Assembly (NCBI RefSeq): GCF_036227405.1
Contig: NZ_CP109473.1
Location: 2,480,001 to 2,544,000 of the forward strand
Length of the DNA stretch: 64,000 nucleotides
Reading direction: 5' to 3'
Source: Streptomyces sp. NBC_01460
GTDB taxonomy: Bacteria; Actinomycetota; Actinomycetes; Streptomycetales; Streptomycetaceae
The notes beneath the pieces were generated by a model that searched no databases, had not been told where the DNA came from, and worked only from the letters and a program-made list of their open reading frames with translations. Numbering within the stretch: position 1 is the stretch's first letter; the number at the start of each line of letters is the position of its first letter. Below, piece after piece: positions 1 through 8,338 of this stretch. A program made the position numbers and the translations under genes.

Positions 1-608
1 GCGGCCGCAGGGTCCGTCCGCGGGGCGGCCGTCGCCGGGCGGGCGGCGGCCATCGCGGCGCGGACCTTCGCCGCGCCCGCCGCAGCGTCGCCGGGCGGGC
101 CGGACGGGGGCTGCGGCTCCGGGAGGACCAGGGTGCGCGTCGTCTCCATGTCGGCCGTCGAGGCCGCCGGGTCCCACTGCTCGCCCCGCCTGCCCGCGTC
201 CATCGCCTCGTTGGCGAGCCGGTCGGCGTGCTTGTTCTGCGCGCGCGGGATCCACTCGTACGTGACGGAGGAGGCGGGCAGGATGCCCGCGGCCTCCGCG
301 GCGAGCGGCTTCATGTCGGGGTGCTTGATCTTCCAGCGGCCCGACATCTGCTCGACCACCAGCTTGGAGTCCATCCGGACACGCACCTCCACGGGCGTGT
401 CCGGGAACAGCTCCTTCACCGCCTTGAGACCGGCGATCAGCCCCTTGTACTCGGCGACGTTGTTCGTCGCGACCCCGATGTACTCGGCGGCCTCGGCGAG
501 CGTCCCGCCGTCGAGGGGGTCGATGACGCACGCGCCGTAGCCGGCGGGTCCCGGGTTGCCCCGGGAACCACCGTCGGCCTCGACGACCAGGCGGCGGGGA
601 GCGGTCAT
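1..608 (-). CDS. RNase H domain protein, bifunctional RNase H/acid phosphatase type (3' part missing)
   Basis: The N-terminal 202 residues are visible; the gene runs off the left edge. Residues 1-135 form a type I RNase H domain: the first acidic residue sits in VVEADGGSRGNPGP, followed by NNVAEYKGL, RMDSKLVVEQMSG and QNKHADRLANEAM, which carry the other carboxylates and the handle-like region. It should cleave RNA in RNA/DNA hybrids. After residue 140 comes an Ala/Pro-rich linker; in actinobacterial relatives this leads to a CobC/phosphoglycerate-mutase-like acid phosphatase domain, which here would lie outside the window (inference). The ATG overlaps the stop of the zinc-ribbon gene (TAATG), so the two are translationally coupled. 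Confidence 0.9.
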   Translation of the reverse strand, partial: MTAPRRLVVEADGGSRGNPGPAGYGACVIDPLDGGTLAEAAEYIGVATNNVAEYKGLIAGLKAVKELFPDTPVEVRVRMDSKLVVEQMSGRWKIKHPDMKPLAAEAAGILPASSVTYEWIPRAQNKHADRLANEAMDAGRRGEQWDPAASTADMETTRTLVLPEPQPPSGPPGDAAAGAAKVRAAMAAARPATAAPRTDPAA

Positions 609-1351
609 TACAGGCCCGACTCCGACGTGCGGACCAGGATGCGGTGGCAGTTCTCGCAGCGCAGCACGGTGTCGGGGGACGCGGACTTCACGTCGTTGAC
701 CTCGGTGATGTTCAGCTCCAGGCGGCAGCCCTCGCAGCGGCGCTGGTAGAGCCGGGCCGCGCCGACGCCGCCCTGCTGGGCGCGCAGCTTGTCGTAGAGC
801 TTGAGCAGGTCGGCGGGGACGGCCCCCGCGACGACCTCTCGGTCCTTGGCCACGGTGGCGGCCTCGGCCTCGAGCTCCTGGGTCGCGGCGTCACGACGGG
901 CGGTGGCGTCGTCGACCTTGGCCTGCACGGCGGCGACCCGCTCGGTCAGCTCGGCGACGCGCTCCTGGGCGGACTCGCGGCGCTCCATGATCTCGAGGAC
1001 GACGTCCTCCAGGTCCCCCTGGCGCTTGGCCAGCGAGGTGATCTCGCGCTGCAGGCTCTCCAGGTCCTTCGGCGAGGAGACCGCGCCGGAGTCGAGCCGC
1101 TGCTGGTCGCGGACGGCGCGCTGGCGCACCTGGTCGACGTCCTGCTCCGCCTTGGTCTGCTCGCGGGTGGTGTCGCTCTCCTCGGTCTGCGAGGCGACGA
1201 GCAGGTCGCGCAGCTGCGCGAGGTCGCTGCCCAGCGAGTCGAGCTCGGCGTGCTCGGGAAGCGAGGTGCTCCGGTGCGAGAGCTGCGACAGACGTACGTC
1301 GAGTGCCTGGACTTCGAGGAGTCGGATCTGGTCGGCGGGCGCGGCGTTCAG
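608..1351 (-). CDS. Zinc-ribbon, coiled-coil protein (C4-type, CT398-like)
   Basis: A 247-residue protein with a long Gln/Glu/Arg-rich coiled coil (about residues 25-180, heptad-like, with the conserved stretch DSGAVSSPKDLESLQ) and a C-terminal C4 zinc ribbon made of CEGCRLELN and CENCHRIL. This architecture is the widespread DUF164/zf-RING_7 family, whose exact role is unclear; a nucleic-acid or RNA-processing scaffold is a common guess and the RNase H neighbour fits it. The start is CTG, the only codon placed right after the Nif3-like gene: its CTG overlaps that gene's TGA as CTGA. The family normally begins with Asn-Ala-Ala-Pro here, which supports this unusual start. Confidence 0.9.
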   Translation of the reverse strand: MNAAPADQIRLLEVQALDVRLSQLSHRSTSLPEHAELDSLGSDLAQLRDLLVASQTEESDTTREQTKAEQDVDQVRQRAVRDQQRLDSGAVSSPKDLESLQREITSLAKRQGDLEDVVLEIMERRESAQERVAELTERVAAVQAKVDDATARRDAATQELEAEAATVAKDREVVAGAVPADLLKLYDKLRAQQGGVGAARLYQRRCEGCRLELNITEVNDVKSASPDTVLRCENCHRILVRTSESGL

Positions 1352-2184
1352 TTGGGGGCTCCAGAAGAGTGGTGGGTGGTCCAGGGGTCGGTGACCTGCT
1401 TCGAGACATGGACCCGCAGGTCCCATCCGTGGCGGTCGGACAGTGCGTCGAGCTGCGCGGCGGCCTGCTCGCACCAGGGCCATTCGGTGGCCCAGTGTGC
1501 GGCATCGACGAGGCCGAGCGGCGAGTGCTGGACGGCCTCGGAGGCCGGGTGGTGGCGCAGGTCGGCGGTGAGGAAGGCGTCCACACCGGCGGCGCGTACG
1601 GCGTCGAAGAGGCCGTCGCCGGAGCCGCCGCTCACCGCGACCCGGCGCACGACCGCGTCCGGGTCGCCGGCCAGCCGGATGCCCTGCGCGGTGGCGGGCA
1701 GCCGGGCGGCGGCGCGGGCGGCGAAGTCGCGGAGGGACTCGGGGTGGTCGAGCTCGCAGATCCGGCCGAGGCCGCGGCGGCCCTCGGTGTCGGTGGCGTC
1801 CGGCACCAGCGGGCCCGTGACCCGCAGGTCCAGGGCGCCGGCGAGGGCGTCGGAGACGCCGGGGTCGGCGGTGTCGGCGTTGGTGTGCGCGACGTGCAGG
1901 GCGATGTCGTGCTTGATGAGCCCGTGCACGACCCGGCCCTTGAAGGTGGAGGCGGCGACCGTCGTCGTACCCCGCAGATAGAGCGGGTGGTGGGTGACGA
2001 TCAGCTGGGCACCGAGGGCGCGGGCCTCGTCCGCGATCTGCTGGACGGGGTCGACGGCGAAGAGGACCCGGTCGATCTCCGCCGAGGGATCGCCGCAGAC
2101 CGTGCCGACGGCGTCCCATCCTTCGGCCCGCTCGGGAGGCCAGAGGGCGTCGAGCTCGGCGATGACTTCAGACAGACGGGGCAC
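1348..2184 (-). CDS. Nif3-like dinuclear metal centre protein
   Basis: A 278-residue member of the Nif3/YbgI (DUF34) family, a toroidal protein with a two-metal site. Metal-ligand motifs are visible: THHPLYLRG near residue 70, HTNADTADPGVSD near residue 100, and the C-terminal DAAHWATEWPW with the paired His and Glu. The family has been linked to GTP cyclohydrolase I type 2-like activity and metal handling, but its biological role is unsettled. I chose GTG 2184, giving PRLSEVIAELDALWPP as in relatives, rather than a longer frame. It is the first gene of a three-gene operon with the zinc-ribbon and RNase H genes, each junction being an overlap. Confidence 0.9.
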   Translation of the reverse strand: MPRLSEVIAELDALWPPERAEGWDAVGTVCGDPSAEIDRVLFAVDPVQQIADEARALGAQLIVTHHPLYLRGTTTVAASTFKGRVVHGLIKHDIALHVAHTNADTADPGVSDALAGALDLRVTGPLVPDATDTEGRRGLGRICELDHPESLRDFAARAAARLPATAQGIRLAGDPDAVVRRVAVSGGSGDGLFDAVRAAGVDAFLTADLRHHPASEAVQHSPLGLVDAAHWATEWPWCEQAAAQLDALSDRHGWDLRVHVSKQVTDPWTTHHSSGAPN

Positions 2185-2268
2185 GGGGGAAAGGCTACCT
2201 GTCCGCCACGCCCCGCCGCCCCTGGCCGCCGGACCCCGCACGGGGGGAACGGCGGCCGGTGCGAATCG

Positions 2269-2457
2269 TTACGCGACGAGGTCGGCGCGGAGGTCGTCCA
2301 GGACCAGGTTCGCCGAGGTGACTCCGAGGCCCAGGACGGCCGCCTTCTTGTCGCCGCCCGTGGCGTCGTCCGTCGCGGCGGCGCCGCACGCCGAGAGCGA
2401 GAGGGCGGCCGCCACCGCGAGACCGATCGCGGCGGCGCCGCGGCGTCTGAAGGACAT
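2269..2457 (-). CDS. Very short lipoprotein, possibly a remnant of an iron-siderophore binding protein
   Basis: Only 62 residues: a twin-basic leader (MSFRRRG), a hydrophobic stretch, a lipobox LSACG with the Cys at about residue 24, then about 38 residues. The ribosome site GGAG lies 7 bases before the ATG. The leader looks like that of ABC substrate-binding lipoproteins, but the mature part is far too short for one. An iron-box-like sequence lies 36-54 bases upstream of the start. It may be a complete small lipoprotein or the 5' remnant of a ferric-siderophore binding gene; I cannot tell from sequence alone. Confidence 0.6.
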   Translation of the reverse strand: MSFRRRGAAAIGLAVAAALSLSACGAAATDDATGGDKKAAVLGLGVTSANLVLDDLRADLVA

Positions 2458-2492
2458 GTTCTGCTCCGGTCCGGGTCGTACACAGGAAATTC

Positions 2493-2511
2493 TTAGGGAA
2501 GGCTCACCTTG
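2493..2511 (-). promoter_or_regulatory. Iron-box-like operator (DmdR/IdeR type)
   Basis: The plus strand reads TTAGGGAAGGCTCACCTTG, matching the 19-base DtxR/IdeR/DmdR consensus (TTAGGTTAGSCTMACCTAA) at about 15 positions, including the whole right half GGCTCACCT. It lies just upstream of the tiny lipoprotein gene on the minus strand, where an iron repressor would block transcription. Calling it an operator is inference. Confidence 0.55.
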
Positions 2512-2655
2512 GATGCATAGGGAATACACAGCACAGTCACCCTTCCCTCCGCAGGGGAACCAGGGCATCGGCACCCTTATGTGTGAAGTGACGTGGCTCG
2601 TGTTGTCCGGTGGGGTGTCCGAAACCTAGCTTCGGTAGCCGGAGGTGACCGGACC

Positions 2656-4206
2656 ATGACTGCCTGTGCCATCGAGGACAAGACCACCGGAGTCGCAGGG
2701 GTGGCCGCGACGGCCGAACCCGCACCCGGGCCCGCTGAACCGGACGGGCCGGACGGACCGGGAGAACCCGGCGCCACGGGTGCGTCGGACGAGGGCGCGG
2801 ATCCGGTCAGAGCGGTGCCGCCCGACCGGAGCACCGATCCGGCGGCACCGGACGACCCGGGGAGGCCGGCTGCCGACCCGGGGACGCCGGGCGCCGTGGC
2901 CGGTCCCGGCGCGCGGGCCGCGTACGGAGAGGCCGCCGCAGTGCCTCCCCTCCCTTCCGTCCCTCCGCTCCCGCCTGTTCCTCCCGTCCCGTCGGCACCG
3001 CCCACACCGCCGCCCTCCCTCGCGCGGACGGAGGAGCCGCCCCGCCCGGCGGACGAGGAGACCGGCCCGGCGGACGAGGAGACCAGCTCCACCGCACGGC
3101 CCCGCCCCGTACCGCCCCCGCTCACGATCGCCGCCGACCACTCGTACGCGGCGCGGCTCACCGCGACCGGGGAGTCGGCCGAGCCGGCCTGGTTCCCCGA
3201 GCGCTGGACCCTCGACGGGCCCGAGCCCTACGCCGTGCGCCTCCCCCTCGACCGGCCTGAGCGGGCCGGCTCCGACGTGCTGCCGCTCTCGGACGGGCGG
3301 GTCCTGATCCGGCGCGAGGTGGCGGCCGGCCGGCACACGTTCTCGCTGCTCTATCCGACCGGGCCGGGCACGGGCGAGCTGCCCCTGGGGGGACTCGACT
3401 GCCCGGAGCTCACACTCCTGCCCCCCTCCCCGGACGGCATGAGCGCCTTCGCCCTGCTCCCCGGCACCCGCTCCACCGGCGTCTGGCTGGTGGCCGGCGG
3501 GGCGTTCGGCCCGGAGCACGTCGCCGACGTCCCGGGGCGCTGTTCGGGCGGCACCTGGCTGGACCGCGAGGGCCGGCTGCTCGCACTGGACCGGCAGATG
3601 CCCGGGGGCGGCCCCGTGAAGGCGGTCGTCGTGGACCTGGAACGCGACGGCGAGGTGACCCCGCTGCTGCAGATCGCCCCGGAGAGCAACGACCGCCTGC
3701 TGCTGGCCGACCCCGACAGCGGCCTGCTGCTGGTCCGCTCGGACGCGCCCGGCCAGGACCGGCTCGGCTGGGGCGTGCTCGGCAGCTGCCTCCCGGTGCG
3801 GTTCCCGGAGTGCCTGCGCGTGCCGGACGCGACGCTGACCCCCTTCGCCGTCCAGCCGGGCCAGATGCTGATGCCGGAGAGCTGCGCCGTGGCGCTGCGG
3901 ATCGACGGGCCGGCGGGCAGCTGGGTGGGGCTGTGGCGCCCGGCGGGGCGCCGGCTGCACCAGTTCGCGGCGCCCGGCGGATGGGCCGCCGGATCCGGGT
4001 TCTGGACCCGGGACGGCGTGCTGCACCTGCCGTACGCGCAGGAGGGCGCGCCCTGTGCCGTGGCGCTGCTGGAGGCTCCCGTGGACGAGCCCCACCAGGC
4101 CGTCGCGAACGGAACGGACGCGTCCGCAGCCGCCCCGGTTCCCGCCGCGTGCAGACCCGTCCCTCTGGGGCAGGCGCCTCTCACCGGGCGCACCGCACCT
4201 GGATAA
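2656..4206 (+). CDS. Hypothetical protein: Pro/Ala/Gly-rich N-terminus and beta-propeller-like C-terminal domain
   Basis: 516 residues. Residues 1-150 are low complexity (Pro, Ala, Gly, Asp/Glu), with runs such as PPLPSVPPLPPVPPVPS; the rest is a globular domain of repeated beta-rich units (for example GRVLIRREVAAGRHTFSLL, GTWLDREGRLLALD, PDSGLLLVRSD) that look like propeller blades. No signal peptide or membrane segment is seen, so it is probably cytoplasmic. The start is set by GGAGGTG, 8 bases before ATG 2656. I do not recognise a function. It is followed by the 58-residue gene, whose probable -10 element overlaps this gene's stop codon. Confidence 0.75.
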   Translation: MTACAIEDKTTGVAGVAATAEPAPGPAEPDGPDGPGEPGATGASDEGADPVRAVPPDRSTDPAAPDDPGRPAADPGTPGAVAGPGARAAYGEAAAVPPLPSVPPLPPVPPVPSAPPTPPPSLARTEEPPRPADEETGPADEETSSTARPRPVPPPLTIAADHSYAARLTATGESAEPAWFPERWTLDGPEPYAVRLPLDRPERAGSDVLPLSDGRVLIRREVAAGRHTFSLLYPTGPGTGELPLGGLDCPELTLLPPSPDGMSAFALLPGTRSTGVWLVAGGAFGPEHVADVPGRCSGGTWLDREGRLLALDRQMPGGGPVKAVVVDLERDGEVTPLLQIAPESNDRLLLADPDSGLLLVRSDAPGQDRLGWGVLGSCLPVRFPECLRVPDATLTPFAVQPGQMLMPESCAVALRIDGPAGSWVGLWRPAGRRLHQFAAPGGWAAGSGFWTRDGVLHLPYAQEGAPCAVALLEAPVDEPHQAVANGTDASAAAPVPAACRPVPLGQAPLTGRTAPG

Positions 4207-4318
4207 ACTCTGGCCCGGGCTACGCAGCCGTTCCGCGCGGGCGCCGACGGTGACCGCGTCGGGAGGGCGGCAGGGCCGCGACACACACGTAAGCGATTGC
4301 AACGGGGAGACTTCCCAC

Positions 4319-4495
4319 ATGTCTGAAGCCCGAACCGACACGACCCAGACGCGTCCGCCCCGGGCGGACACGGAACGGGCCGAAGCCGGCGGCTACGGAA
4401 AGCACCGAGGAGGCGCATCCGCGGAGAGCGTGACCGCAGAGCCGCACGGCCGTCACCGCCGCCCCTCCGAAGGGGGTGGCAGCGCGGCAGCCTGA
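4319..4495 (+). CDS. Small hydrophilic protein of 58 residues
   Basis: Begins MSEARTDTTQTRPP and is very polar, with two similar basic patches, GKHRG and PHGRHRRP. No hydrophobic segment, so a small soluble, perhaps nucleic-acid-binding, protein. A GGGGAG site lies 10 bases before the ATG; TAAACT at 4203-4208 would be a good -10 box, giving a leader of about 100 bases. A strong hairpin follows the stop codon, which supports a real, separately transcribed unit. Function unknown; I recall similar short proteins in other Streptomyces but cannot verify that here. Confidence 0.6.
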   Translation: MSEARTDTTQTRPPRADTERAEAGGYGKHRGGASAESVTAEPHGRHRRPSEGGGSAAA

Positions 4496-4506
4496 CCCGC
4501 TCCGCA

Positions 4507-4555
4507 CGACACCGAGGGCCGTCGCAGCCACCTGGCAGCGGCGGCCCTCGTGTCG
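4507..4555 (+). terminator. Hairpin terminator after the 58-residue gene
   Basis: Inverted repeat with arms CGACACCGAGGGCCGTCG and CGGCGGCCCTCGTGTCG around a loop of about 13 bases, 12 bases after the stop codon. No U tract, as usual for high-GC actinomycetes. Confidence 0.7.
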
Positions 4556-4651
4556 TACGGCGACGCACCGCCCCCAACAGCCCGCGCACCCATGACATTT
4601 GTCCTCGTGGACTCCGTACACACGCCCCTGCTGCGGGGAACGCCCGGCCCG

Positions 4652-4657
4652 TAGCGT
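4652..4657 (+). promoter_or_regulatory. -10 box of a leaderless ABC exporter message
   Basis: TAGCGT ends 7 bases before ATG 4665, and no Shine-Dalgarno sequence precedes the ATG, so transcription probably starts at the A of the start codon. Confidence 0.5.
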
Positions 4658-4664
4658 CGTCGTC

Positions 4665-5609
4665 ATGACACGGACGACGGGGACCAAGGAGAACGGACCC
4701 GCGGTGGAGTTCACCGCGGTGGTCAAGACGTTCGGCCGGGCGGGGAGCACCGTCCGGGCGGTCGACGGTATGGATCTCATGGTGGGGCGCGGCGAGACCG
4801 TCGCCCTGCTGGGCCGCAACGGGGCGGGGAAGTCGACGGCCATCGGTCTGCTGCTCGGCCTGAACGAGCCCGACTCGGGCACGGTGCGCCTCCTCGGCCG
4901 CGCCCCCGGGCGGGCGGTCCGCGCGGGGCTGGCCGGGGCCATGCTCCAGGACGGCCGTCCGATCCCCCGGGTGACGGTCGGTGAGCTGGTCCGCTTCGTC
5001 GCGTCCCTCTACCCGCGCCCGCTGCCCGTGGCCGACGCGCTGGCCCTCGCGGGGGTGACGGAGTACGCGGGCCGGCGTGTGGACAAGCTGTCCGGTGGTC
5101 AGATCCAGCGCGTCCGGTTCGCCGTCGCGCTGGCCGGCGACCCCGAACTGGTGGTGCTGGACGAGCCGACATCCGCGCTGGACGTGGAGGCGAGGCGGGC
5201 GTTCTGGACGTCGATCCGGTCCTTCGCCGAACGCGGCAACACCGTCCTGTTCTCCACCCACCATCTGGAGGAGGCCGACGGGAACGCCGACCGGATCGTG
5301 GTCCTGCACGGAGGCCGGGTCGTCGCGGACGGCAGCGGCGAGGCGATCAAGCGGTCGGCGGGCGGCGGTCTGGTCTCCGTCGACCTGGCGGGCCGCCCGG
5401 CCGCGGGGCTCGAGTCGCTCCCCGGCGTGCTGGGCGTCGAGGTGCGCGGGGGCCGTGCCCTGCTGCGTACGGACGACTCGGACGCGACGGTCGTCGAACT
5501 GGCGCGGATCGGCGCGGTACGCGGTCTCCAGGTCGGCAGGGCCACCCTGGAGGACGCGTTCCTCTCCCTCACCGCACCGACCACCGACCGAGTGAAGGAG
5601 GCCGCGTGA
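4665..5609 (+). CDS. ABC exporter ATP-binding protein
   Basis: 314 residues of the DrrA/NodI-type ATPase. Walker A is GRNGAGKST near residue 53, the ABC signature KLSGGQIQR near 140, Walker B LVVLDEPTSALD near 160, and the switch His in FSTHHLEE near 188. The C-terminal 80 residues are the regulatory tail seen in drug/peptide exporters. It should power the permease encoded immediately downstream, to which it is coupled through a TGATG overlap. The start ATG has no ribosome site but sits 7 bases after a TAGCGT box. The kinase gene that follows suggests a bacitracin/antibiotic-stress type module (inference). Confidence 0.93.
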   Translation: MTRTTGTKENGPAVEFTAVVKTFGRAGSTVRAVDGMDLMVGRGETVALLGRNGAGKSTAIGLLLGLNEPDSGTVRLLGRAPGRAVRAGLAGAMLQDGRPIPRVTVGELVRFVASLYPRPLPVADALALAGVTEYAGRRVDKLSGGQIQRVRFAVALAGDPELVVLDEPTSALDVEARRAFWTSIRSFAERGNTVLFSTHHLEEADGNADRIVVLHGGRVVADGSGEAIKRSAGGGLVSVDLAGRPAAGLESLPGVLGVEVRGGRALLRTDDSDATVVELARIGAVRGLQVGRATLEDAFLSLTAPTTDRVKEAA

Positions 5610-6331
5610 TGTTTCCCTACATCGCACTCGAGATCCGGCGTACCCTGCGGGATCCCACGTTCCTGATCTTCGGGACGGGCATGCCGGTGATGATGTATCT
5701 GCTCTTCACCAATGTCGGCGGGAGCGACGGCTATGACGACTGGAAGGCCGCGTCGATGGTCGGCATGGCGGCGTACGGGGCACTCGGCTCCGCCATGGCG
5801 ATCGGTACGGGCATCGCGTCGGACAAGTCCCTGGGCTGGCTCCAGCAGTTGAGGATCACACCGCTGGACCCGTGGCGCGCCGTGACGGGCCGGGCGATCA
5901 GCGGTTCGGTGACGGTCCTGCCGACCGTCCTGGCGGTGCTGCTGGCCGGGGCGCTCGTCAACGGGGTGCGGCTGGCGGTCTGGCAGTGGGTGGCGCTGGT
6001 GCTGCTGCTGTGGATCGGCGCGCTGCCGTTCACCCTGCTCGGCATCGGCAACGGGTACCGGCTCACCCCGCAGGGCACCGGTGTGGTCAACGTGGCCTGT
6101 CTGATGGGCTTCGCGCTCGTCGGCGGGCTCTGGTTCCCCCTCGGCGTGCTCCCCGGGTGGCTGCGCGCCGTCGGCGGGTTCACCCCCGCGCACGGGTTCG
6201 CCGACCTGGGCTGGTCGACGATCGCCGGGCACGCCCCAGGTGCCGGCTCCGTGGCCGTACTGGGCGGGTGGCTGCTGCTGTTCGGCGGCTACGCCGTGCT
6301 GTCCTACCGTCGGTCGGCGAGGACCGTGTGA
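5609..6331 (+). CDS. ABC-2 type exporter permease
   Basis: 240 residues with six predicted membrane segments, including one near residue 20 (FLIFGTGMPVMMYLLF) and a C-terminal one (VLGGWLLLFGGYAVLSY). It forms the channel with the upstream ATPase. I chose ATG 5609 because AAGGAG lies 8 bases upstream, a better distance than for GTG 5606. The stop overlaps the GTG of the sensor kinase (GTGA), so ATPase, permease and kinase are one operon. Confidence 0.92.
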   Translation: MFPYIALEIRRTLRDPTFLIFGTGMPVMMYLLFTNVGGSDGYDDWKAASMVGMAAYGALGSAMAIGTGIASDKSLGWLQQLRITPLDPWRAVTGRAISGSVTVLPTVLAVLLAGALVNGVRLAVWQWVALVLLLWIGALPFTLLGIGNGYRLTPQGTGVVNVACLMGFALVGGLWFPLGVLPGWLRAVGGFTPAHGFADLGWSTIAGHAPGAGSVAVLGGWLLLFGGYAVLSYRRSARTV

Positions 6332-7536
6332 GTGGAGTGACCGTGTCCAGGAAGACGATCAGGAAGACGAAGAAGAAGTACGGGCGGCCCGGTCCGCCCG
6401 GCCCCTACGCCCTGCTGCCCACGCTGCTGATGGGGCTCGGCGCGTTCTCCAACCTCTGGCAGGGCGAGACCTCGAACCCCTGGGTCGGCGGCCTGGGGCT
6501 GCTGGCCTTCAACTCCCTCTACATCTCCGTGGTGTTCCGGGGTTTCGACAGGAGGCGGCGGGAGAGCGCCACGTCCTATGTGCTGCTGGCCGCCATGGCC
6601 GCCCTCACCTTCGGCCTCGCGATCGGCTACGGCGGCAACTGGCTGCTGTTCTTCCCCCTGCTCTCACTGGCCTGCGGCACGATCCTGCGCGGACGGCGGC
6701 TCGGCGTCGGCCTGTTCGTCCTGGCGGGATGCGCGTGCGCGGTGGCCGTGTGGCGCGGCGACCACGTCTCGGAACCGTGGACCATCGGCTACGGGACCTT
6801 CATCTCGGGGGCCGTGACGGCCGCGATCCTCACCCTGTCCGAGACGGTGACGGAGCTCCGCGCGACCCGGCAGGAGCTGGCCCGGAACGCCGTCGAGCAG
6901 GAGCGGCTGCGCTTCTCGCGCGATCTGCACGATCTGCTCGGCCACACCCTGTCGGTCGTGGTCGTCAAGTCGGAGGCGGCGCGCAGGCTCGCTCCGCACG
7001 ACATCGACGCGGCGATCGCGCAGGTCACGGACATCGAGTCCGTGGGCCGTCAGGCCCTCACCGAGATCCGCGAGGCGGTGACGGGGTACCGCGAGGGCAG
7101 CCTGGCCACCGAGCTGGACCGGGCCGGACCGGTGCTGGCCGCCGCCGGGATCGAGGCGGCCGTCCACCGCTCGGGCCCGCCGCCCGGTCCGCAGGCCGAC
7201 GCGCTGCTGGGCTGGGTGGCGCGGGAGGCCGTCACCAACGCGGTGCGCCACAGCGGCGCGGCCCACTGCGAGTTCGTCCTTGACTCCACATCCGAACGGG
7301 TCCGGCTGACCGTGACGGACGACGGCGCCGGCCCGGGGGATCCGGAGGGCCCGGTGCGCGGTACGGGGCTGAAGGGCCTGGCCGAGCGGCTGGCCGCCGC
7401 GGGCGGTTCCCTGGAGTCGGGCCCCGGGCCGGACGGCGGCTTCGCCGTGACGGCGGAGCTGCCGGCGGACGCGGGAAGCGGCACGGAGGGCGCCACCGGC
7501 ACGGCAAGCGGCTCCAGGCGCCGGGACCGCTGCTGA
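6328..7536 (+). CDS. Sensor histidine kinase, NarL/DesK type
   Basis: 402 residues. A basic N-terminus (RKTIRKTKKKYGR) leads into four or five membrane segments (about residues 25-165), a HisKA_3 dimerisation domain with phospho-acceptor His in RDLHDLLGHTLS (about 200), and a HATPase_c domain with N box REAVTNAVRHS and G box TGLKGLAERL. It should phosphorylate the response regulator at 7651. There is no extracellular sensor domain, so it likely senses within the membrane or through the exporter it is co-transcribed with, as in DesK- or LiaS-like intramembrane sensors (inference). GTG 6328 overlaps the permease stop; GTG 6337 and 6343 are alternatives. Confidence 0.92.
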   Translation: MSGVTVSRKTIRKTKKKYGRPGPPGPYALLPTLLMGLGAFSNLWQGETSNPWVGGLGLLAFNSLYISVVFRGFDRRRRESATSYVLLAAMAALTFGLAIGYGGNWLLFFPLLSLACGTILRGRRLGVGLFVLAGCACAVAVWRGDHVSEPWTIGYGTFISGAVTAAILTLSETVTELRATRQELARNAVEQERLRFSRDLHDLLGHTLSVVVVKSEAARRLAPHDIDAAIAQVTDIESVGRQALTEIREAVTGYREGSLATELDRAGPVLAAAGIEAAVHRSGPPPGPQADALLGWVAREAVTNAVRHSGAAHCEFVLDSTSERVRLTVTDDGAGPGDPEGPVRGTGLKGLAERLAAAGGSLESGPGPDGGFAVTAELPADAGSGTEGATGTASGSRRRDRC

Positions 7537-7638
7537 CGTAGGCCCGACCGGGCGGCCGGACCGCTGCCGGCGGACGCCGACGGACGCCCGACCGGGCCCG
7601 GCGGCGGCGTCAGGGCCTCCGTCAAGCATCCGGCGGCC

Positions 7639-7644
7639 TACGCT
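7639..7644 (+). promoter_or_regulatory. -10 box of a leaderless response regulator message
   Basis: TACGCT ends 6 bases before GTG 7651, with no ribosome site between. The 114-base gap from the kinase gene therefore probably holds a separate promoter for the regulator. Confidence 0.45.
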
Positions 7645-7650
7645 GACCCC

Positions 7651-8292
7651 GTGGACGAGATGCCGCAGGACCACCGCCCCACCGGATCGGTACGCATTCT
7701 GCTCGCCGAGGACCAGGGCATGATGCGCAGCGCGCTCGCCCTGCTGCTCGGGATGGAGCCGGACTTCGAGGTGGTCGCCCAGGTGGCCGACGGGGTGGGG
7801 ATCGTGGACGCGGCGCTCCTGTCCCGCCCGGACGTGGCGCTGCTGGACATCGAACTCCCGGGCCGCAGTGGCCTGGACGCGGCCGCGGATCTGCGTACGG
7901 AGGTCCCGGACTGCCGGGTGCTGATCCTGACCACCTTCGGCAGGCCGGGCTATCTCCGGCGAGCCATGGAGGCCGGGGCCTCGGGCTTCCTGGTGAAGGA
8001 CGGCCCGGTCGGGGACCTGGCGAAGGCGATCCGGCAGGTGCTGGGCGGCGAGACCGTGATCGATCCGGCGCTGGCCGCCGCCGCCCTGGGCGCGGGCCCC
8101 AGTCCCCTGACGCCGAGGGAGCGGGACGCGCTGAACGCCTCCGTGGACGGCGCGACGGTCGCCGACATCGCGGCGAAACTGAGCCTGTCGGAGTCCACGG
8201 TCCGCAACTACCTCTCCTCGGCCATCGGCAAGACCGGCACCCGCAACCGCATGGAGGCGATGAGGGCGGCCCGCGGGCAGGGCTGGCTCTGA
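7651..8292 (+). CDS. Response regulator, NarL/LuxR type
   Basis: 213 residues. The receiver domain has the acidic pair in LLAEDQGMM, the phospho-acceptor Asp in ALLDIELPG (about 68) and the conserved Lys in FLVKDGP (about 116). The C-terminal LuxR helix-turn-helix is LTPRERDALNAS...VADIAAKLSLSESTVRNYLSSA. It is the partner of the kinase just upstream and likely controls the ABC exporter genes. It has its own probable leaderless start. The gene ends in a hairpin shared with the convergent MFS gene. Confidence 0.93.
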   Translation: MDEMPQDHRPTGSVRILLAEDQGMMRSALALLLGMEPDFEVVAQVADGVGIVDAALLSRPDVALLDIELPGRSGLDAAADLRTEVPDCRVLILTTFGRPGYLRRAMEAGASGFLVKDGPVGDLAKAIRQVLGGETVIDPALAAAALGAGPSPLTPRERDALNASVDGATVADIAAKLSLSESTVRNYLSSAIGKTGTRNRMEAMRAARGQGWL

Positions 8293-8309
8293 CGGCACCC
8301 GGTGCGCCG

Positions 8310-8332
8310 GCCTCCGCCCCGCCGGGGGAGGC
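8310..8332. terminator. Short hairpin between convergent genes
   Basis: GCCTCC/GGAGGC-type inverted repeat (with CCCC/GGGG extension) between the convergent response regulator and MFS genes; could serve both strands. Confidence 0.4.
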
Positions 8333-8338
8333 GGGCCC

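Noticed and set aside
3351..5627. Long minus-strand open frame opposite the propeller-like and ABC genes
   Set aside because: Arg/Pro/Ala-rich shadow of high-GC coding DNA on the other strand; no recognisable domain, no ribosome site.
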